64,000 nt of DNA, from NCBI GenBank assembly GCA_021787565.1, contig JAJYLT010000007.1, forward strand, positions 52,179 to 116,178, read 5' to 3'. Within the stretch, counting starts at the first letter, position 1. Every line of letters begins with the position of its first letter. Of this stretch, positions 17,790 through 28,000 are shown piece after piece. The translations under genes were made by a program, and so were the position numbers. Source of the stretch: Acidobacteriota bacterium. GTDB lineage: Bacteria > Acidobacteriota > UBA4820 > DSQY01. Under the pieces are notes generated by a model, which made no database searches, was not told the origin of the DNA, and saw only the letters and a list, made by a program, of their open reading frames with translations.

Positions 17790-19136
17790 ATGCGCTATTT
17801 CCCATCCAGTGACGAGGACGTCCGAGCCCTGCTCGCCGCGGCCGGCGTGAAGGGGGTGGCGGACCTCTTCGCCTCCATTCCGTCCGAGGCACGGCTCAAG
17901 GAGCCGCTCGCCGTGCCCCCCGCGGTTCCGGAGCCGGAATTGCGGGAGCGGTTCGTGAGCCGCTCCATCCGCAACAGCTCCGCCAGCTGCCGCCCCTGCT
18001 TCCTCGGCGCGGGCGCGTACGACCACTACACCCCCGCGGCGGTGGACCAGCTCCTGCTGCGCAGCGAGTTCTACACGGCCTACACCCCCTACCAGCCCGA
18101 GCTGGCCCAGGGGACGCTCCAGGCCATCTTCGAGTTCCAGACCATGATGGCCGATCTCACGGGCATGGACGTCTCCAACGCCTCCCTCTACGACGGCGGC
18201 TCGGCCACCGCCGAGGCGGCCCTCATGGCCCACCGCATCCACAAGGGGCGGCGCGTGCTCGTGGCGCGCTCACTCCATCCCGCCTACCGCGAGGTCCTGC
18301 GCACCTACCTCCGGCACATCGGCCTCACGGTGGAGGAGATCCCCTTCGGACCGGACGGCCGGCTGGACCTCGGCGCGCTGAAGGGCCGGCTCGACGCGGA
18401 GGTCTGCGCCGTGCTCGTGGGCCAGCCCAACTTCTTCGGCGTGGCGGAGGACGTGAGAGCCATCGCCTCCGCCCTGCCGCAGGAGCGCCGCCCCCTGCTG
18501 GGGGTCGTGGTGAGCGAGGCGCTCTCCCTGGCCCTCCTGGAGCCTCCCGGCCGCCAGGGCGCCGACATCGTCTGCGGCGAGGCCCGCTCCTTCGGCCTCC
18601 CGCTGGGCTACGGCGGGCCCTACCTCGGCTTCATGACCACCCGCCAGCAGCACATGCGCCAGCTTCCTGGCCGCATCTGCGGCCAGACCGTGGACGCCGA
18701 CGGGCGGCGGGGCTTCGTGCTCACCCTCACCACCCGCGAGCAGCACATCCGGCGCGAAAAGGCCACCTCCAACATCTGCACCAACGAGGGGCTCTGCATG
18801 CTGGCCGCCACCGTCTACCTGTCGCTGGTAGGCCGGAGGGGGTTGAGGGAGCTGGCCATCCAAAACCTGAGCAAGGCCGAGTACCTCAAGGCGAAGCTCG
18901 GTGAGAAGGGCGTGAGGCCCCTCTTCGCCGCGCCCACCTTCAACGAGTTCGCCGTGAAGCTTTCCGCGCAAGGCCCCAAGGCCAGCGAGGCCGCCTACGC
19001 GGCTGACCTTCTGGGCGGCTACGATCTGTCGCGCGACTACCCGGAGCTGGCGGGCGGCCATCTCCTCTGCGCCACCGAACGCGTGAGCAAGGCGGCCTGC
19101 GACCGGATGGCGGATGTCCTGGGAGGCCTCTCATGA
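17790..19136 (+). CDS. gcvPA: Glycine dehydrogenase (decarboxylating) subunit 1
   Basis: The 448-residue protein is the N-terminal half of the split P protein; it structures the enzyme but does not carry the PLP lysine. Motifs include FLGAGAYDHYTPAAVDQLL, TAYTPYQPELAQGTLQ and MDVSNASLYDG, as in other GcvPA subunits. It overlaps gcvPB by four bases (ATGA), which should keep the two subunits in equal amounts. Confidence 0.95.
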   Translation: MRYFPSSDEDVRALLAAAGVKGVADLFASIPSEARLKEPLAVPPAVPEPELRERFVSRSIRNSSASCRPCFLGAGAYDHYTPAAVDQLLLRSEFYTAYTPYQPELAQGTLQAIFEFQTMMADLTGMDVSNASLYDGGSATAEAALMAHRIHKGRRVLVARSLHPAYREVLRTYLRHIGLTVEEIPFGPDGRLDLGALKGRLDAEVCAVLVGQPNFFGVAEDVRAIASALPQERRPLLGVVVSEALSLALLEPPGRQGADIVCGEARSFGLPLGYGGPYLGFMTTRQQHMRQLPGRICGQTVDADGRRGFVLTLTTREQHIRREKATSNICTNEGLCMLAATVYLSLVGRRGLRELAIQNLSKAEYLKAKLGEKGVRPLFAAPTFNEFAVKLSAQGPKASEAAYAADLLGGYDLSRDYPELAGGHLLCATERVSKAACDRMADVLGGLS

Positions 19137-20587
19137 GCCACGTCATCGAGGAGAAGCTGATCTTCGAGAAGGACCACCCGGGGCGCACCGGCGCCTCTCT
19201 GCCCGCCTGCGACGTGCCCAAGGCCGATCCCGCCTCCCTCCTGGGCCCGCTGGCCCGGCGCGAAGCTCCGGCGCTCCTGCCCGAGCTGAGCGAGGTGGAC
19301 GTGGTCCGGCACTTCACGCGCCTCTCCACCTACAACTACGCCGTGGACATGGGGCTCTACCCCCTCGGCTCCTGCACCATGAAATACAACCCGAAGATCA
19401 ACGAGGAGGTGGCGCGGCTCGAAGGCTTCGCGCGCCTTCATCCCATGCAGCCCGAGTCCCTGACCCAGGGGGCCCTGGAGGTGATGGCCACCCTCCAGCG
19501 CCACCTCTGCGCCGTCTCGGGCATGGACGCCTGCACCCTCCAGCCCTCGGCCGGCGCGCAGGGGGAGTTCACGGGCATCCAGCTCATCCGCGCCTGCCTG
19601 GAGGATAAGGGCGACGCGCGCCGGATCATGCTCATCCCCGACTCGGCCCACGGCACCAACCCCGCCAGCGCCCACTTCGCCGGCTACGAGGTGGAGGAGA
19701 TCAAGAGCGGCGCCGACGGCTGCGTCGATCTCGCCGCTCTCTCGGCCCGGATGCGCCCTGACGTGGCCGGCATCATGCTCACGGTGCCCAATACGCTGGG
19801 CATCTTCGAGAAGAACATCGCCGAGATCTGCCGCCTCCTGCACGCCAACGGCTCGCTGGTCTACGTGGACGGCGCCAATCTGAATGCCCTCATGGGGATC
19901 ACCCGCCCCGGCGACTGGGGCGCCGACGTCATGCACATCAACCTCCACAAGACCTTCTCCACCCCGCACGGCGGCGGCGGCCCGGGGGCCGGACCGGTGG
20001 CCTGCAAGGCCCACCTGGAACCCTTCCTGCCCAAGCCCGTGCTCGTTCAGCGGGAGGGCCGCTACGCCTGGGACCATGACCGCCCGAAGAGCATCGGCAA
20101 GGTCCAGGCCTTCTACGGAAACTTTCTCATTCTGGTGCGAGCCCTCGCCTACATCGAGACCCTCGGCGGCGAGGGGCTCAAGCGCGCCTCCGAGCTGGCG
20201 GTGCTCAACGCCAACTACCTCCGCGCTCAGCTCCAGCCCCTCCTGAAGCTGGGCTTCGACGGCCCCACGCTCCACGAGGTGGTCTTCTGCGACAAGGAGC
20301 TGCCCAACGGCGTGACCACGCTGGATCTGGCCAAGCGCCTCATCGACTACGGCTTCCATCCTCCGACGGTCTACTTCCCCCTCATCGTCCACGGGGCCCT
20401 CATGATCGAGCCCACGGAGACGGAACCCATGGAGGAGCTGGACCGCTTCGTCGAGGCCGTCCGCGCCATTCTGGAGGAGGCCAGGGACCGTCCCGATCTC
20501 GTCAAGTCGGCCCCCCACACCGCCTACCGCCGCCGCCTCGACGAGGTCGCCGCGGCGAGAAACCCCAGGCTGACCTACAAGCCCTGA
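19133..20587 (+). CDS. gcvPB: Glycine dehydrogenase (decarboxylating) subunit 2
   Basis: The 484-residue PLP-bearing subunit decarboxylates glycine and loads the aminomethyl group on GcvH. HINLHKTFSTPHGGGGPG contains the Schiff-base lysine; YPLGSCTMKYNPK and HGTNPASAHFAGY are family signatures. The last 306 bases before the stop are duplicated at 24204-24509 with about four differences. This copy ends KP-stop, while the downstream copy continues KPEASRG-stop, so the present C-terminus may have been rebuilt during the duplication. The remaining sequence is intact and the enzyme is expected to work. Confidence 0.95.
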   Translation: MSHVIEEKLIFEKDHPGRTGASLPACDVPKADPASLLGPLARREAPALLPELSEVDVVRHFTRLSTYNYAVDMGLYPLGSCTMKYNPKINEEVARLEGFARLHPMQPESLTQGALEVMATLQRHLCAVSGMDACTLQPSAGAQGEFTGIQLIRACLEDKGDARRIMLIPDSAHGTNPASAHFAGYEVEEIKSGADGCVDLAALSARMRPDVAGIMLTVPNTLGIFEKNIAEICRLLHANGSLVYVDGANLNALMGITRPGDWGADVMHINLHKTFSTPHGGGGPGAGPVACKAHLEPFLPKPVLVQREGRYAWDHDRPKSIGKVQAFYGNFLILVRALAYIETLGGEGLKRASELAVLNANYLRAQLQPLLKLGFDGPTLHEVVFCDKELPNGVTTLDLAKRLIDYGFHPPTVYFPLIVHGALMIEPTETEPMEELDRFVEAVRAILEEARDRPDLVKSAPHTAYRRRLDEVAAARNPRLTYKP

Positions 20588-20621
20588 CCGCCGTTCACAC
20601 AGGGCATCTGCGAATCACCTC

Positions 20622-20648
20622 GAGGGCGGGCCACCACGGCCCGCCCTC
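20622..20648 (+). terminator. Strong GC hairpin after gcvPB
   Basis: The 11-bp perfect stem GAGGGCGGGCC/GGCCCGCCCTC encloses the loop ACCAC and is followed by ATTGATT rather than a pure T run. A similar stem follows the downstream gcvPB fragment at 24562. Confidence 0.7.
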
Positions 20649-20697
20649 ATTGATTGTCGCCGGATCCCGATAGCAGTGTATACTTGGTTCACGATAC

Positions 20698-20726
20698 TTG
20701 ACTTTCTGCTCTTCTCTGGCTATCTT
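20698..20726 (+). promoter_or_regulatory. Promoter for the Asp-box secreted protein
   Basis: TTGACT (20698-20703), a 17-base spacer and TATCTT (20721-20726) lie 76 bases before the preferred ATG at 20802. Confidence 0.55.
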
Positions 20727-20801
20727 GAAAGTGGGCCACCGTGAATGGCCACAAGCGTGGCATTGGGGATTTGGGGGGAGGGGAGACAGGAGATCGAAAC
20801 T

Positions 20802-23800
20802 ATGTATACGATCTACAGCAATGCTAGAAGGGAGCTTGATCCGTTTCCGGTGGAAAGCTATGTCGCCCCTTCAGCCTCCGAAGGGCCTCATCAGTCCCCG
20901 ACCTCACGCATGCCATCGCTCGCCTTGCTGTTTATAGCTGGGGCTCTCACGGCCCTCGCTCTGACGATTTCGGGGGCAGAACCCCAAACACCCGCTGGTG
21001 GCTCCAAGCCAGCGCCCTCCTCGACGAAGAAGGCGGACCGTGCGCTTGCCAAGGCGAGCCACGGGACCCAGGCCGTCGGCCCCAAGGACGCTCGCGAAAA
21101 GGAAGAACACGAGAAAGGCGGAATGGACCGGGACCGCAAGTTCCTCCCACCGGGGGATGCGGAGAGCACGGACGAGAGCGGGGCAATCAAAGGCCATGCC
21201 GCCTGGCGCTGGCATCTTATGATCTATCCGAAGAAGACCATCCCCAGTGAACCCTACACGAAAGCGCGCAGGTGGATTAAGGACCACGTGCCGATGGGAA
21301 AGCCCTGGGGAGATCTCCATGAAATCTGCGGTCCCACCCCCGAGGGGATAATCGCTACGGGGTCCGGGGTCTGGACGCCCATCGGGCCTAAGCCCATTGA
21401 TACGACCACGCAGAACGCCGCTGGAAGCTATATTTACGGGAGCGTCACGGGGCGTTTCAACGCCGTCCTGGTTGACCCCACGACCATCGGCTCCCCCGGC
21501 GCCATCGTGGCCTATGCCGGCGCCACGGCGGGAGGGCTTTGGAAGACCGCCGACTGTTGCGGCGCAGGCACCACCTGGACCCCCCAGTGGGAATCGGACA
21601 ACTTCGTCACCCAGGCCGTTAGCGCCATTGAGATCGATCCCAATGACCACAACACCATCTACGTGGGCACGGGCGACTTCGACGCCAACGACCAGTTCGG
21701 CGAAGGCATCATGAAGTCCACCGACGGCGGGGCCACCTGGACCCAGCTCGGGGCCAGCGTCTTCACGCCCTACGCCGCGGGGACGCCCCTCTGGAGCAAC
21801 CAGAACATCGGCGTCATCAAAGTGGACCCCAACAACAGCAGCAACGTGCTGGTGGGAACTCGTTACGACCTCTACATCTCCCACGACGCGGGTCTCACCT
21901 GGGCCCGGTGTTCCTTCGGGGCCAACCCCACGGACCCCACCAGCGCCTCCAATCCCATCAACACCATCAACCGGATCAGCGGCATTCTCGTCGATCCAAC
22001 GACCAATCCGACGACCGTCTATGTGGCGGTGGGATTCGTGGCCACGAACTACAACGGTGACAACGGCGTCTACAAAGGCACCATCCCCAACAGTGGATGC
22101 CCCACCCTCACCCTCATGAGCTCGGGCTGGCCGGCGGGTACCGGCAACGGCACGAACGGCGGAAGCAATGTGGGGAGAATCCGCCTCGCCTCCTCGCGCG
22201 GCAATTCGACCAACAACCTGGTGATCTACGCCCAGGTTGAAGACGCGGCCAACTACAACGCCCTGGGCACCTGGGTGACCACCAACCAAGGGACCACATG
22301 GGTCCAGCTCGCGGGGAGCACGGATACGAACTACAAGAACTGCGCGGGCACATCCACGAGCGAGGGCCAGGACTGGTACGACCTCTTCCTCCTCGTGGAC
22401 CCGGGGAATGACAAGACGCTCTACATCGGCCGGACGGATATGTACAATGCCACCGTGAACAGCACCTATTCGAGCATGACGATCACGGACCTGGGCAATG
22501 TCTACGCCACGAGTTGCACCGGCTACGGCACCATCCACCCCGACCAGCACGGAGCAGCATGGGTCAGTGGCACAGGGGTAACCACGCAGTTTCTGCTGGG
22601 GAACGACGGTGGGATCTACGCGGCGACCGGCGCCGTCGGAGGCTTCACCCAGTTCAACAACACGGTGAACGCCACGGAGTTCTATGCGGGCCAGACGGGG
22701 GCCAACCTGGCTGGCGCCGCGACGCAGTATTACTTCGGGGGCTCCCAGGACAACGGCAACGAGAGCTGGGACAGCGGCACATCCATTGGAGGCAGTCTCC
22801 AATGGCAGGGCCGGGCCAACGGCGGCGACGGCTTCTTCACCGCCTTCGACCCCATCGCCGGAACATTAAGCGCGGGACGCTGGTACACGGAGTACACCTA
22901 TGGCCAAATGTCCTGCTCGAGCAGTGGCGCCACCAACGGGGGGAACAATTACGGAAATTGTTACGGAAAATGGGTCAGCGCCACCGGTGCCAACTCTGAT
23001 CGGGCCGCGTGGAGTTCGCCCTTCAAACTCGATATCTTCCACTGCACGACGGGCCAGTGCAACAACCTCCTCTTCGGCGCGGCCCACCTGTGGACTTATG
23101 CCGGCCTGGGGACGCTGCCCGGCTATAACACTCGTAAGTGGACCCAGGCGGGCACCACCGACCTCGCCACCAATGGGACGGCGACCGGCTCCGTCATCAC
23201 CCTCGATGTCGCCATGTCCAACCCCGCCTATGTAGTGACGGGCGCGGATGTGGGGAAAGTGTGGCTCTCCACGAATGCCTTCACGGGGGCAAACTGTACG
23301 CAGGCGGCGGCCAATACGGCCAGTTTCGCCTGCACGGCCAATGGATCTGCCACCTGGACCGACCTCACCGGCGCCAACGCCGTCCTGCCCAACCGTGCCA
23401 TCCTGGGCGTCGCCTTCGACCCCGCCACGACCAACATCGTCTATGCGGCCGTGGGCGGGTTCAATGTAAACACGGCCACCACACCCGGCCACCTCTTTCA
23501 GGCCACGACCAGCAACAACTGGGCCGCCTTCACATGGGCCGACAAAACTGGAAACCTCCCCGATGTCCCCGCCTGGTCGGTGCTGGTGAACCCCAACAAC
23601 AACAAGCAGGTCTTCGTCGGCACCGACATGGGCTTCTTCTTCACCAACGATATTACAGCGGCTACGCCCACCTGGTATCGTTATCAGTACGGCCTGCCAG
23701 ACACCGTCATCCAGTACCTGGCGGTGGATCGCGGCCCGTCGGGCTCGCCCTACGCCAGCACCACGCTGACGGCCTTCACCTACGGGCGCGGTGCCTATTC

Positions 23801-24176
23801 GATCCAGCTGCCAACCGCGGCCGGGTTCGACCCGCATCCGGTACCTCCGACCATGCGGGCGGTCAAGAATGGCACCAACGTGAACCTCACCTACGACATC
23901 AGCACCTGCAACAACGTGAACGACAACGTCTACTGGGGTTCCATCGGCAATTACTCGGCCGTGACTGGCGGCTCGTGCGGCGTCGGCAACACGGGTAGCG
24001 CCACGAATCTAGGCATTCCCGACAACAGCTGGTTCGTCATCGCCGGAAGCGACGGCAGCACCAAGATCTCCTCCTTCGGCACCGATTCAACGGGCGCCCA
24101 GGAGAACTTCACGGGCTGGCAGAGTCTTGGTGGCTGCTCGGCGAACACCCAGTTAACAAGTACGACCTGCCCCTGA
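20802..24176 (+). CDS. Large secreted Asp-box (BNR/sortilin-like) beta-propeller protein
   Basis: I prefer the ATG at 20802 (AGGAG nine bases upstream), giving about 1124 residues; an in-frame ATG at 20745 lacks a ribosome site, and one at 20910 begins exactly at the signal peptide ([18 protein letters not shown]). The mature protein has Asp-box motifs such as [11 protein letters not shown] and [11 protein letters not shown], typical of GH74/sialidase/sortilin propellers, and is rich in Asn, Thr, Gly and Trp. The last 110 residues resemble the C-terminal ends of the proteins at 25055 and 60483 ([10 protein letters not shown]..., ending in TTCP). Target and enzyme activity are unknown. The gene lies entirely between the two gcvPB 3' copies. 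Base use is less GC-extreme than the gcv genes. Confidence 0.75.
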   Translation: MYTIYSNARRELDPFPVESYVAPSASEGPHQSPTSRMPSLALLFIAGALTALALTISGAEPQTPAGGSKPAPSSTKKADRALAKASHGTQAVGPKDAREKEEHEKGGMDRDRKFLPPGDAESTDESGAIKGHAAWRWHLMIYPKKTIPSEPYTKARRWIKDHVPMGKPWGDLHEICGPTPEGIIATGSGVWTPIGPKPIDTTTQNAAGSYIYGSVTGRFNAVLVDPTTIGSPGAIVAYAGATAGGLWKTADCCGAGTTWTPQWESDNFVTQAVSAIEIDPNDHNTIYVGTGDFDANDQFGEGIMKSTDGGATWTQLGASVFTPYAAGTPLWSNQNIGVIKVDPNNSSNVLVGTRYDLYISHDAGLTWARCSFGANPTDPTSASNPINTINRISGILVDPTTNPTTVYVAVGFVATNYNGDNGVYKGTIPNSGCPTLTLMSSGWPAGTGNGTNGGSNVGRIRLASSRGNSTNNLVIYAQVEDAANYNALGTWVTTNQGTTWVQLAGSTDTNYKNCAGTSTSEGQDWYDLFLLVDPGNDKTLYIGRTDMYNATVNSTYSSMTITDLGNVYATSCTGYGTIHPDQHGAAWVSGTGVTTQFLLGNDGGIYAATGAVGGFTQFNNTVNATEFYAGQTGANLAGAATQYYFGGSQDNGNESWDSGTSIGGSLQWQGRANGGDGFFTAFDPIAGTLSAGRWYTEYTYGQMSCSSSGATNGGNNYGNCYGKWVSATGANSDRAAWSSPFKLDIFHCTTGQCNNLLFGAAHLWTYAGLGTLPGYNTRKWTQAGTTDLATNGTATGSVITLDVAMSNPAYVVTGADVGKVWLSTNAFTGANCTQAAANTASFACTANGSATWTDLTGANAVLPNRAILGVAFDPATTNIVYAAVGGFNVNTATTPGHLFQATTSNNWAAFTWADKTGNLPDVPAWSVLVNPNNNKQVFVGTDMGFFFTNDITAATPTWYRYQYGLPDTVIQYLAVDRGPSGSPYASTTLTAFTYGRGAYSIQLPTAAGFDPHPVPPTMRAVKNGTNVNLTYDISTCNNVNDNVYWGSIGNYSAVTGGSCGVGNTGSATNLGIPDNSWFVIAGSDGSTKISSFGTDSTGAQENFTGWQSLGGCSANTQLTSTTCP

Positions 24177-24203
24177 CGGGGGAGGCGGAGGGCCATGCGC
24201 TGG

Positions 24204-24528
24204 GGTGGTCTTCTGCGACAAGGAGCTGCCCAACGGCGTGACCACGCTGGATCTGGCCAAGCGCCTCATCGACTACGGCTTCCACCCGCCCACGGTCTAC
24301 TTCCCCCTCATCGTCCACGGGGCCCTCATGATCGAGCCCACGGAGACGGAACCCATGGAGGAGCTGGACCGCTTCGTCGAGGCCGTCCGCGCCATTCTGG
24401 AGGAGGCCAGGGACCGTCCCGATCTCGTCAAGTCGGCCCCCCACGCCGCCTACCGCCGCCGCCTCGACGAGGTCGCCGCGGCGAGAAACCCCAGGCTGAC
24501 CTACAAGCCGGAGGCCTCGAGGGGGTAG
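24204..24528 (+). pseudogene. Duplicated 3' fragment of gcvPB
   Basis: Bases 24204-24509 repeat 20278-20583 with about four substitutions, only one of them changing a residue (PHTAYRR to PHAAYRR). The fragment encodes 107 residues from [11 protein letters not shown] to KPEASRG and stops at 24528, followed by its own GC-rich hairpin. It lacks the PLP-lysine region and cannot be functional. Either the segment was duplicated when the Asp-box gene entered, or this is the original gcvPB end displaced by an insertion. Confidence 0.9.
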
Positions 24529-24561
24529 CGCCCCGAAACCCTCTCTTCGCCATCCATGCCG

Positions 24562-24586
24562 GGGCGGGCCCCACGACCCGCCCTTT
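24562..24586 (+). terminator. Hairpin after gcvPB fragment
   Basis: GGGCGGG/CCCGCCC (24562-24568 with 24577-24583) is followed by TTTCT. It is close in sequence to the terminator at 20622, consistent with this being an old operon end. Confidence 0.65.
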
Positions 24587-24804
24587 CTATACAGAGCGGC
24601 ATAAGTGAAGGCGGATAAGGTGGTGGGGCTTGGGGAGTATGCCGCTCTGTATTCGCGGGGAAGGCCCCACCCCTTGCGAGTGCGGCCCTGCGGGCCGCGC
24701 AAGGGCTGAGCCCTCCCCGCGGGCCCTACCGGGAGAGGCGCAGCGGCGCCTCCCCCGGACCCCCACCCGCATACAGCGCGCCGGACTTCCGTCGCGCTGT
24801 ATAT
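24587..24804. repeat. Paired-hairpin intergenic element 1
   Basis: A perfect 14-bp inverted repeat, ATACAGAGCGGCAT (24589-24602) with its complement at 24639-24652, is followed by about 118 GC-rich bases with further stems and then a second hairpin ATACAGCGCG/CGCGCTGTAT (24771-24802). Both hairpins begin ATACAG and end CTGTAT, so the whole element is also bounded by inverted repeats. The same plan recurs at 40676-40872 with different arm sequences. It fills much of the 525-base gap before the metalloprotease. Confidence 0.6.
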
Positions 24805-24913
24805 TCCAGGGACCGCAGCCGCGCGCCCCTTCCGGGCTTCTCACGCCCCATCGCCGATGGGGGACCCTCGATCGATCAGGCTGTGAATTGAGTATCCGCT
24901 CGCGCTTACGCGC

Positions 24914-24942
24914 TTGACTTTCTTCGCGCGTGCCCCCATCAT
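24914..24942 (+). promoter_or_regulatory. Candidate promoter for the metalloprotease
   Basis: TTGACT (24914-24919) and CATCAT (24937-24942) are 17 bases apart. The -10 box is weak (four of six), but the spacing matches the other promoters here. Confidence 0.35.
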
Positions 24943-25054
24943 CAATTGGGGTAACGTGAGGTGAAGGGACCCATCTTTTGAATTTGTCAACAGGACGTCC
25001 TCACCCGAACCGGGGTATGAACGCAAGGCCTATCCGTGGGGCGAGGAGGGGAAC

Positions 25055-28000
25055 ATGACCCAGGGTGCACTTGATGTCCAAGGCCGGCATTGGCTGTGCG
25101 GGGGCGCCGCCCTCGCCCTTCTCCTCCTGGCGGCCATTCCAGCGGGAGCGCAGAGGGCTAAGACTTCCCACGATTCGCTGGATGATCTCGTGCGCGTGAA
25201 ATCCGAGATGTGGCTTGTGCCGCAGATAAAGGACGTGGATGCCCTTCGGGCCGAGGCGAGCCGCGAGGAAACGCAGGCCCTTTCTCCCGTCTTTGAGGAG
25301 TGGGACAGGTTCCTGACCGAGCAGGGCGGCGGCTGGAAAATGAGTATGGACCGGCTTACGGGGCGCCCTGCTCTCCTTTGGGGCAAAGGCATTCCGTGGA
25401 TCCCCGGGTCGGCGAACTCCATTCGCAGTGAAGAGATGGGACTGCCCCCCTCCGTGCAAGGGAAGGATGTCCCTGTCGGAAGGGTGGCCGCGGAAGCCGT
25501 TGCTTTCATCGACGCTCATCCTGGCCTGTTTGGGGTGAAGAGCGCCGATCTCAGGCTCAATGCGGTTGCCTCGGGGCCGATGCAGGACTACCTCTATTAT
25601 CTGGACTTCGATTGGACCTACCACGGCATTCCCGTGGAGAGGGCGCACGTCGTGTTTCGGCTGAACCACGGAAACCTCGTCCAAATGGGAGAGGAGTATA
25701 TCAGTCCAACCATCGTCTCTCTTGATGCGCGGCCGTATCTCGATTCGGAAACGGCGTGGCAGATTCTCTGGGGGTACGTGGGCGGGCAGACCCCTGAGGA
25801 CGAGATCGTCGAGCCGGGGCGACTGCTAATCGTGCCGGTCTCCAATCAGCCATCGCCGGGGGATCAGGCTCTCACCCTGGGACAGCGCATGGGTTACAGG
25901 CTCGTCTACGTGTTGATCTTCCGCCGCCAGGGCGTGCAGGGCACATGGGAGGCCCGCATCGACGCGCATACCGGGGAGATCCTCGCCTTTCAGGACCGAA
26001 ACGACTATGGCTCCGTGACGGGTGGCATCTATCCCACTTCCAACCTGGACACGGAGGTCGTGCGCCCCCTGGGGTTCATTAACGTCAGCAACGGCACGGC
26101 CAAGACCTGTGACGCGGGCGGAAACTACGCCTACACCAGCGGTACGGCTACCGCGGGCCTGACGGGCAAGTACGTGAAGGTCGTCGACTCGTGCGGAACC
26201 TCCTCGCTGAGCACGAGCACCGCGCCGGGCAACCTGGCCTTCGGAACCTCTACAGGAACCGATTGCACCACGCCCGGCTCCGGGGGAGCCGGAAACACCC
26301 ACGCGGCGCGGACCACTTACTACCACCTCACTCTCTGGAAAGAGAAGGCCATGGCGTGGCTGCCCTCCAACACGTGGCTCCAAGGCCAGCTCACCGACAA
26401 CGTAAACCTGAATAAGACCTGTAACGCTTACTGGAACGGCTCATCAGTGAATTTCTTCAAGAGCGGAGGAGGTTGCTCCAACACCGGCGAGCTGCCCACG
26501 GTCTTCCTCCACGAGGTGGGCCACGGTTTGGACGCCAACGACGGCAGCCCCTCCTCCACCGTGGGCTCCAGCGAGTCTTACGCCGACATCAACGCCCTTC
26601 TGATGACGCACCAGTCCTGCATCGGCGTGAATTTCATCCCTGGCCAGCAGTGCTCCGGCTACGGCAACCCATGCACGAGTTGCACGGGCATTCGGGACGC
26701 CGACTACGCCTTGCACTCCCATTCCACGAGCCCGGCCGTCCCTACCCAGCTTTCGGGCACCACCGGCTACCATTGTTCGACAAGCACTTCCTACCCTGGC
26801 CCCTGCGGCTACGAAGGGCACTGCGAGTCTTACATCATGTCGGAAGTGGGCTGGGACCTGGCGGCGCGGGACCTGCCGTCCGCAGGGTACGACGCTGCCA
26901 CGGCATGGTTCATCGCGGACCGCCTCTTCTTTCTCTCGAGACCTACATCGGGCGATGCCTATACGTGCGCCACCTTGGCCACCGCCAACGGGTGCGGCAC
27001 GAGCAACTGGTACTCAACCTATCTTGTAGCCGATGACGACAACGGCAACCTGAGCGACGGTACACCGCACGCAGCCGCCATCTACGCCGCCTTCAACAGG
27101 CACGCGGTGGCTTGCTCCACGGGCAGCCACGCGAGCTACTCAACGTGTCCGAGCCTGGGGCAGAGTACCGTCAGCGCCACCATTGCGGACACCTCGGTCA
27201 CGCTCACCTGGACGCCAGTGACCAACGCGGCCACCTACGACGTGTACCGCAATGAGAGCAGCGCCGATGCTGGCTACGCAAAAATCGCGACCATCAATGC
27301 CCCGAGTACGAGCTTTACCGACACCGCGGTGCAAAACGGAATCACGTATTACTACCGGGTGCTGGCCGTGGGTTCCACCAGCGCTTGCTTCGGAGCCATG
27401 AGCGCGGCCGTGAATGCCACGCCCCAGCCCTGCACGCCGCCGGGTGCGCCCTCCATCACGGGCATCACGGACATCGACGCCTGCGCGCAGAGCGGCATCG
27501 CGGTGAACTACACGGCGGGCTCTGGGGCCACGAGCCACAATCTCCTGAAGGACGGCACCGTTGTGGTGACCGGGTATAGCTCCGGCGCGACGTACAACCC
27601 GGGCGATACGGCGAGTCATACCTACGTCGTCCAGGCCGTCAGCGGCGCCTGCACCACAAACAGCGCCGGTTCGGCCTTCGCCGACGCGAGCGGCGGGCCG
27701 GCCGCGCCGGCCGCCCCCACGGTGACCGACCTGGACGCCTGCGCGCTCACGGGCGTGCAGATCTCCTGGGGCGCCGTTACCGGCGCCACGGGCTACGACC
27801 TTCAAGTGGACGGGGGCACCATCGTGAGCGGCGTGACGAGCCCCTACACCTACAGCCCCGGCGACGCCTCTTCTCATGCCTACGCCGTTCGGGCCAAGAC
27901 GGCGAGCTGCACGGGGGCCTGGTCGGCCTCTGCCACGGGGACCGACAGCAACGGCCTAGCGGCGCCGGCGGCGCCGGCGGTGGCCGACGCCAACCCCTGC

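Noticed and set aside
24587..24804. Integron attC site
   Set aside because: The GTTRRRY/RYYYAAC core boxes are absent and there is no integrase, although the folding is reminiscent.
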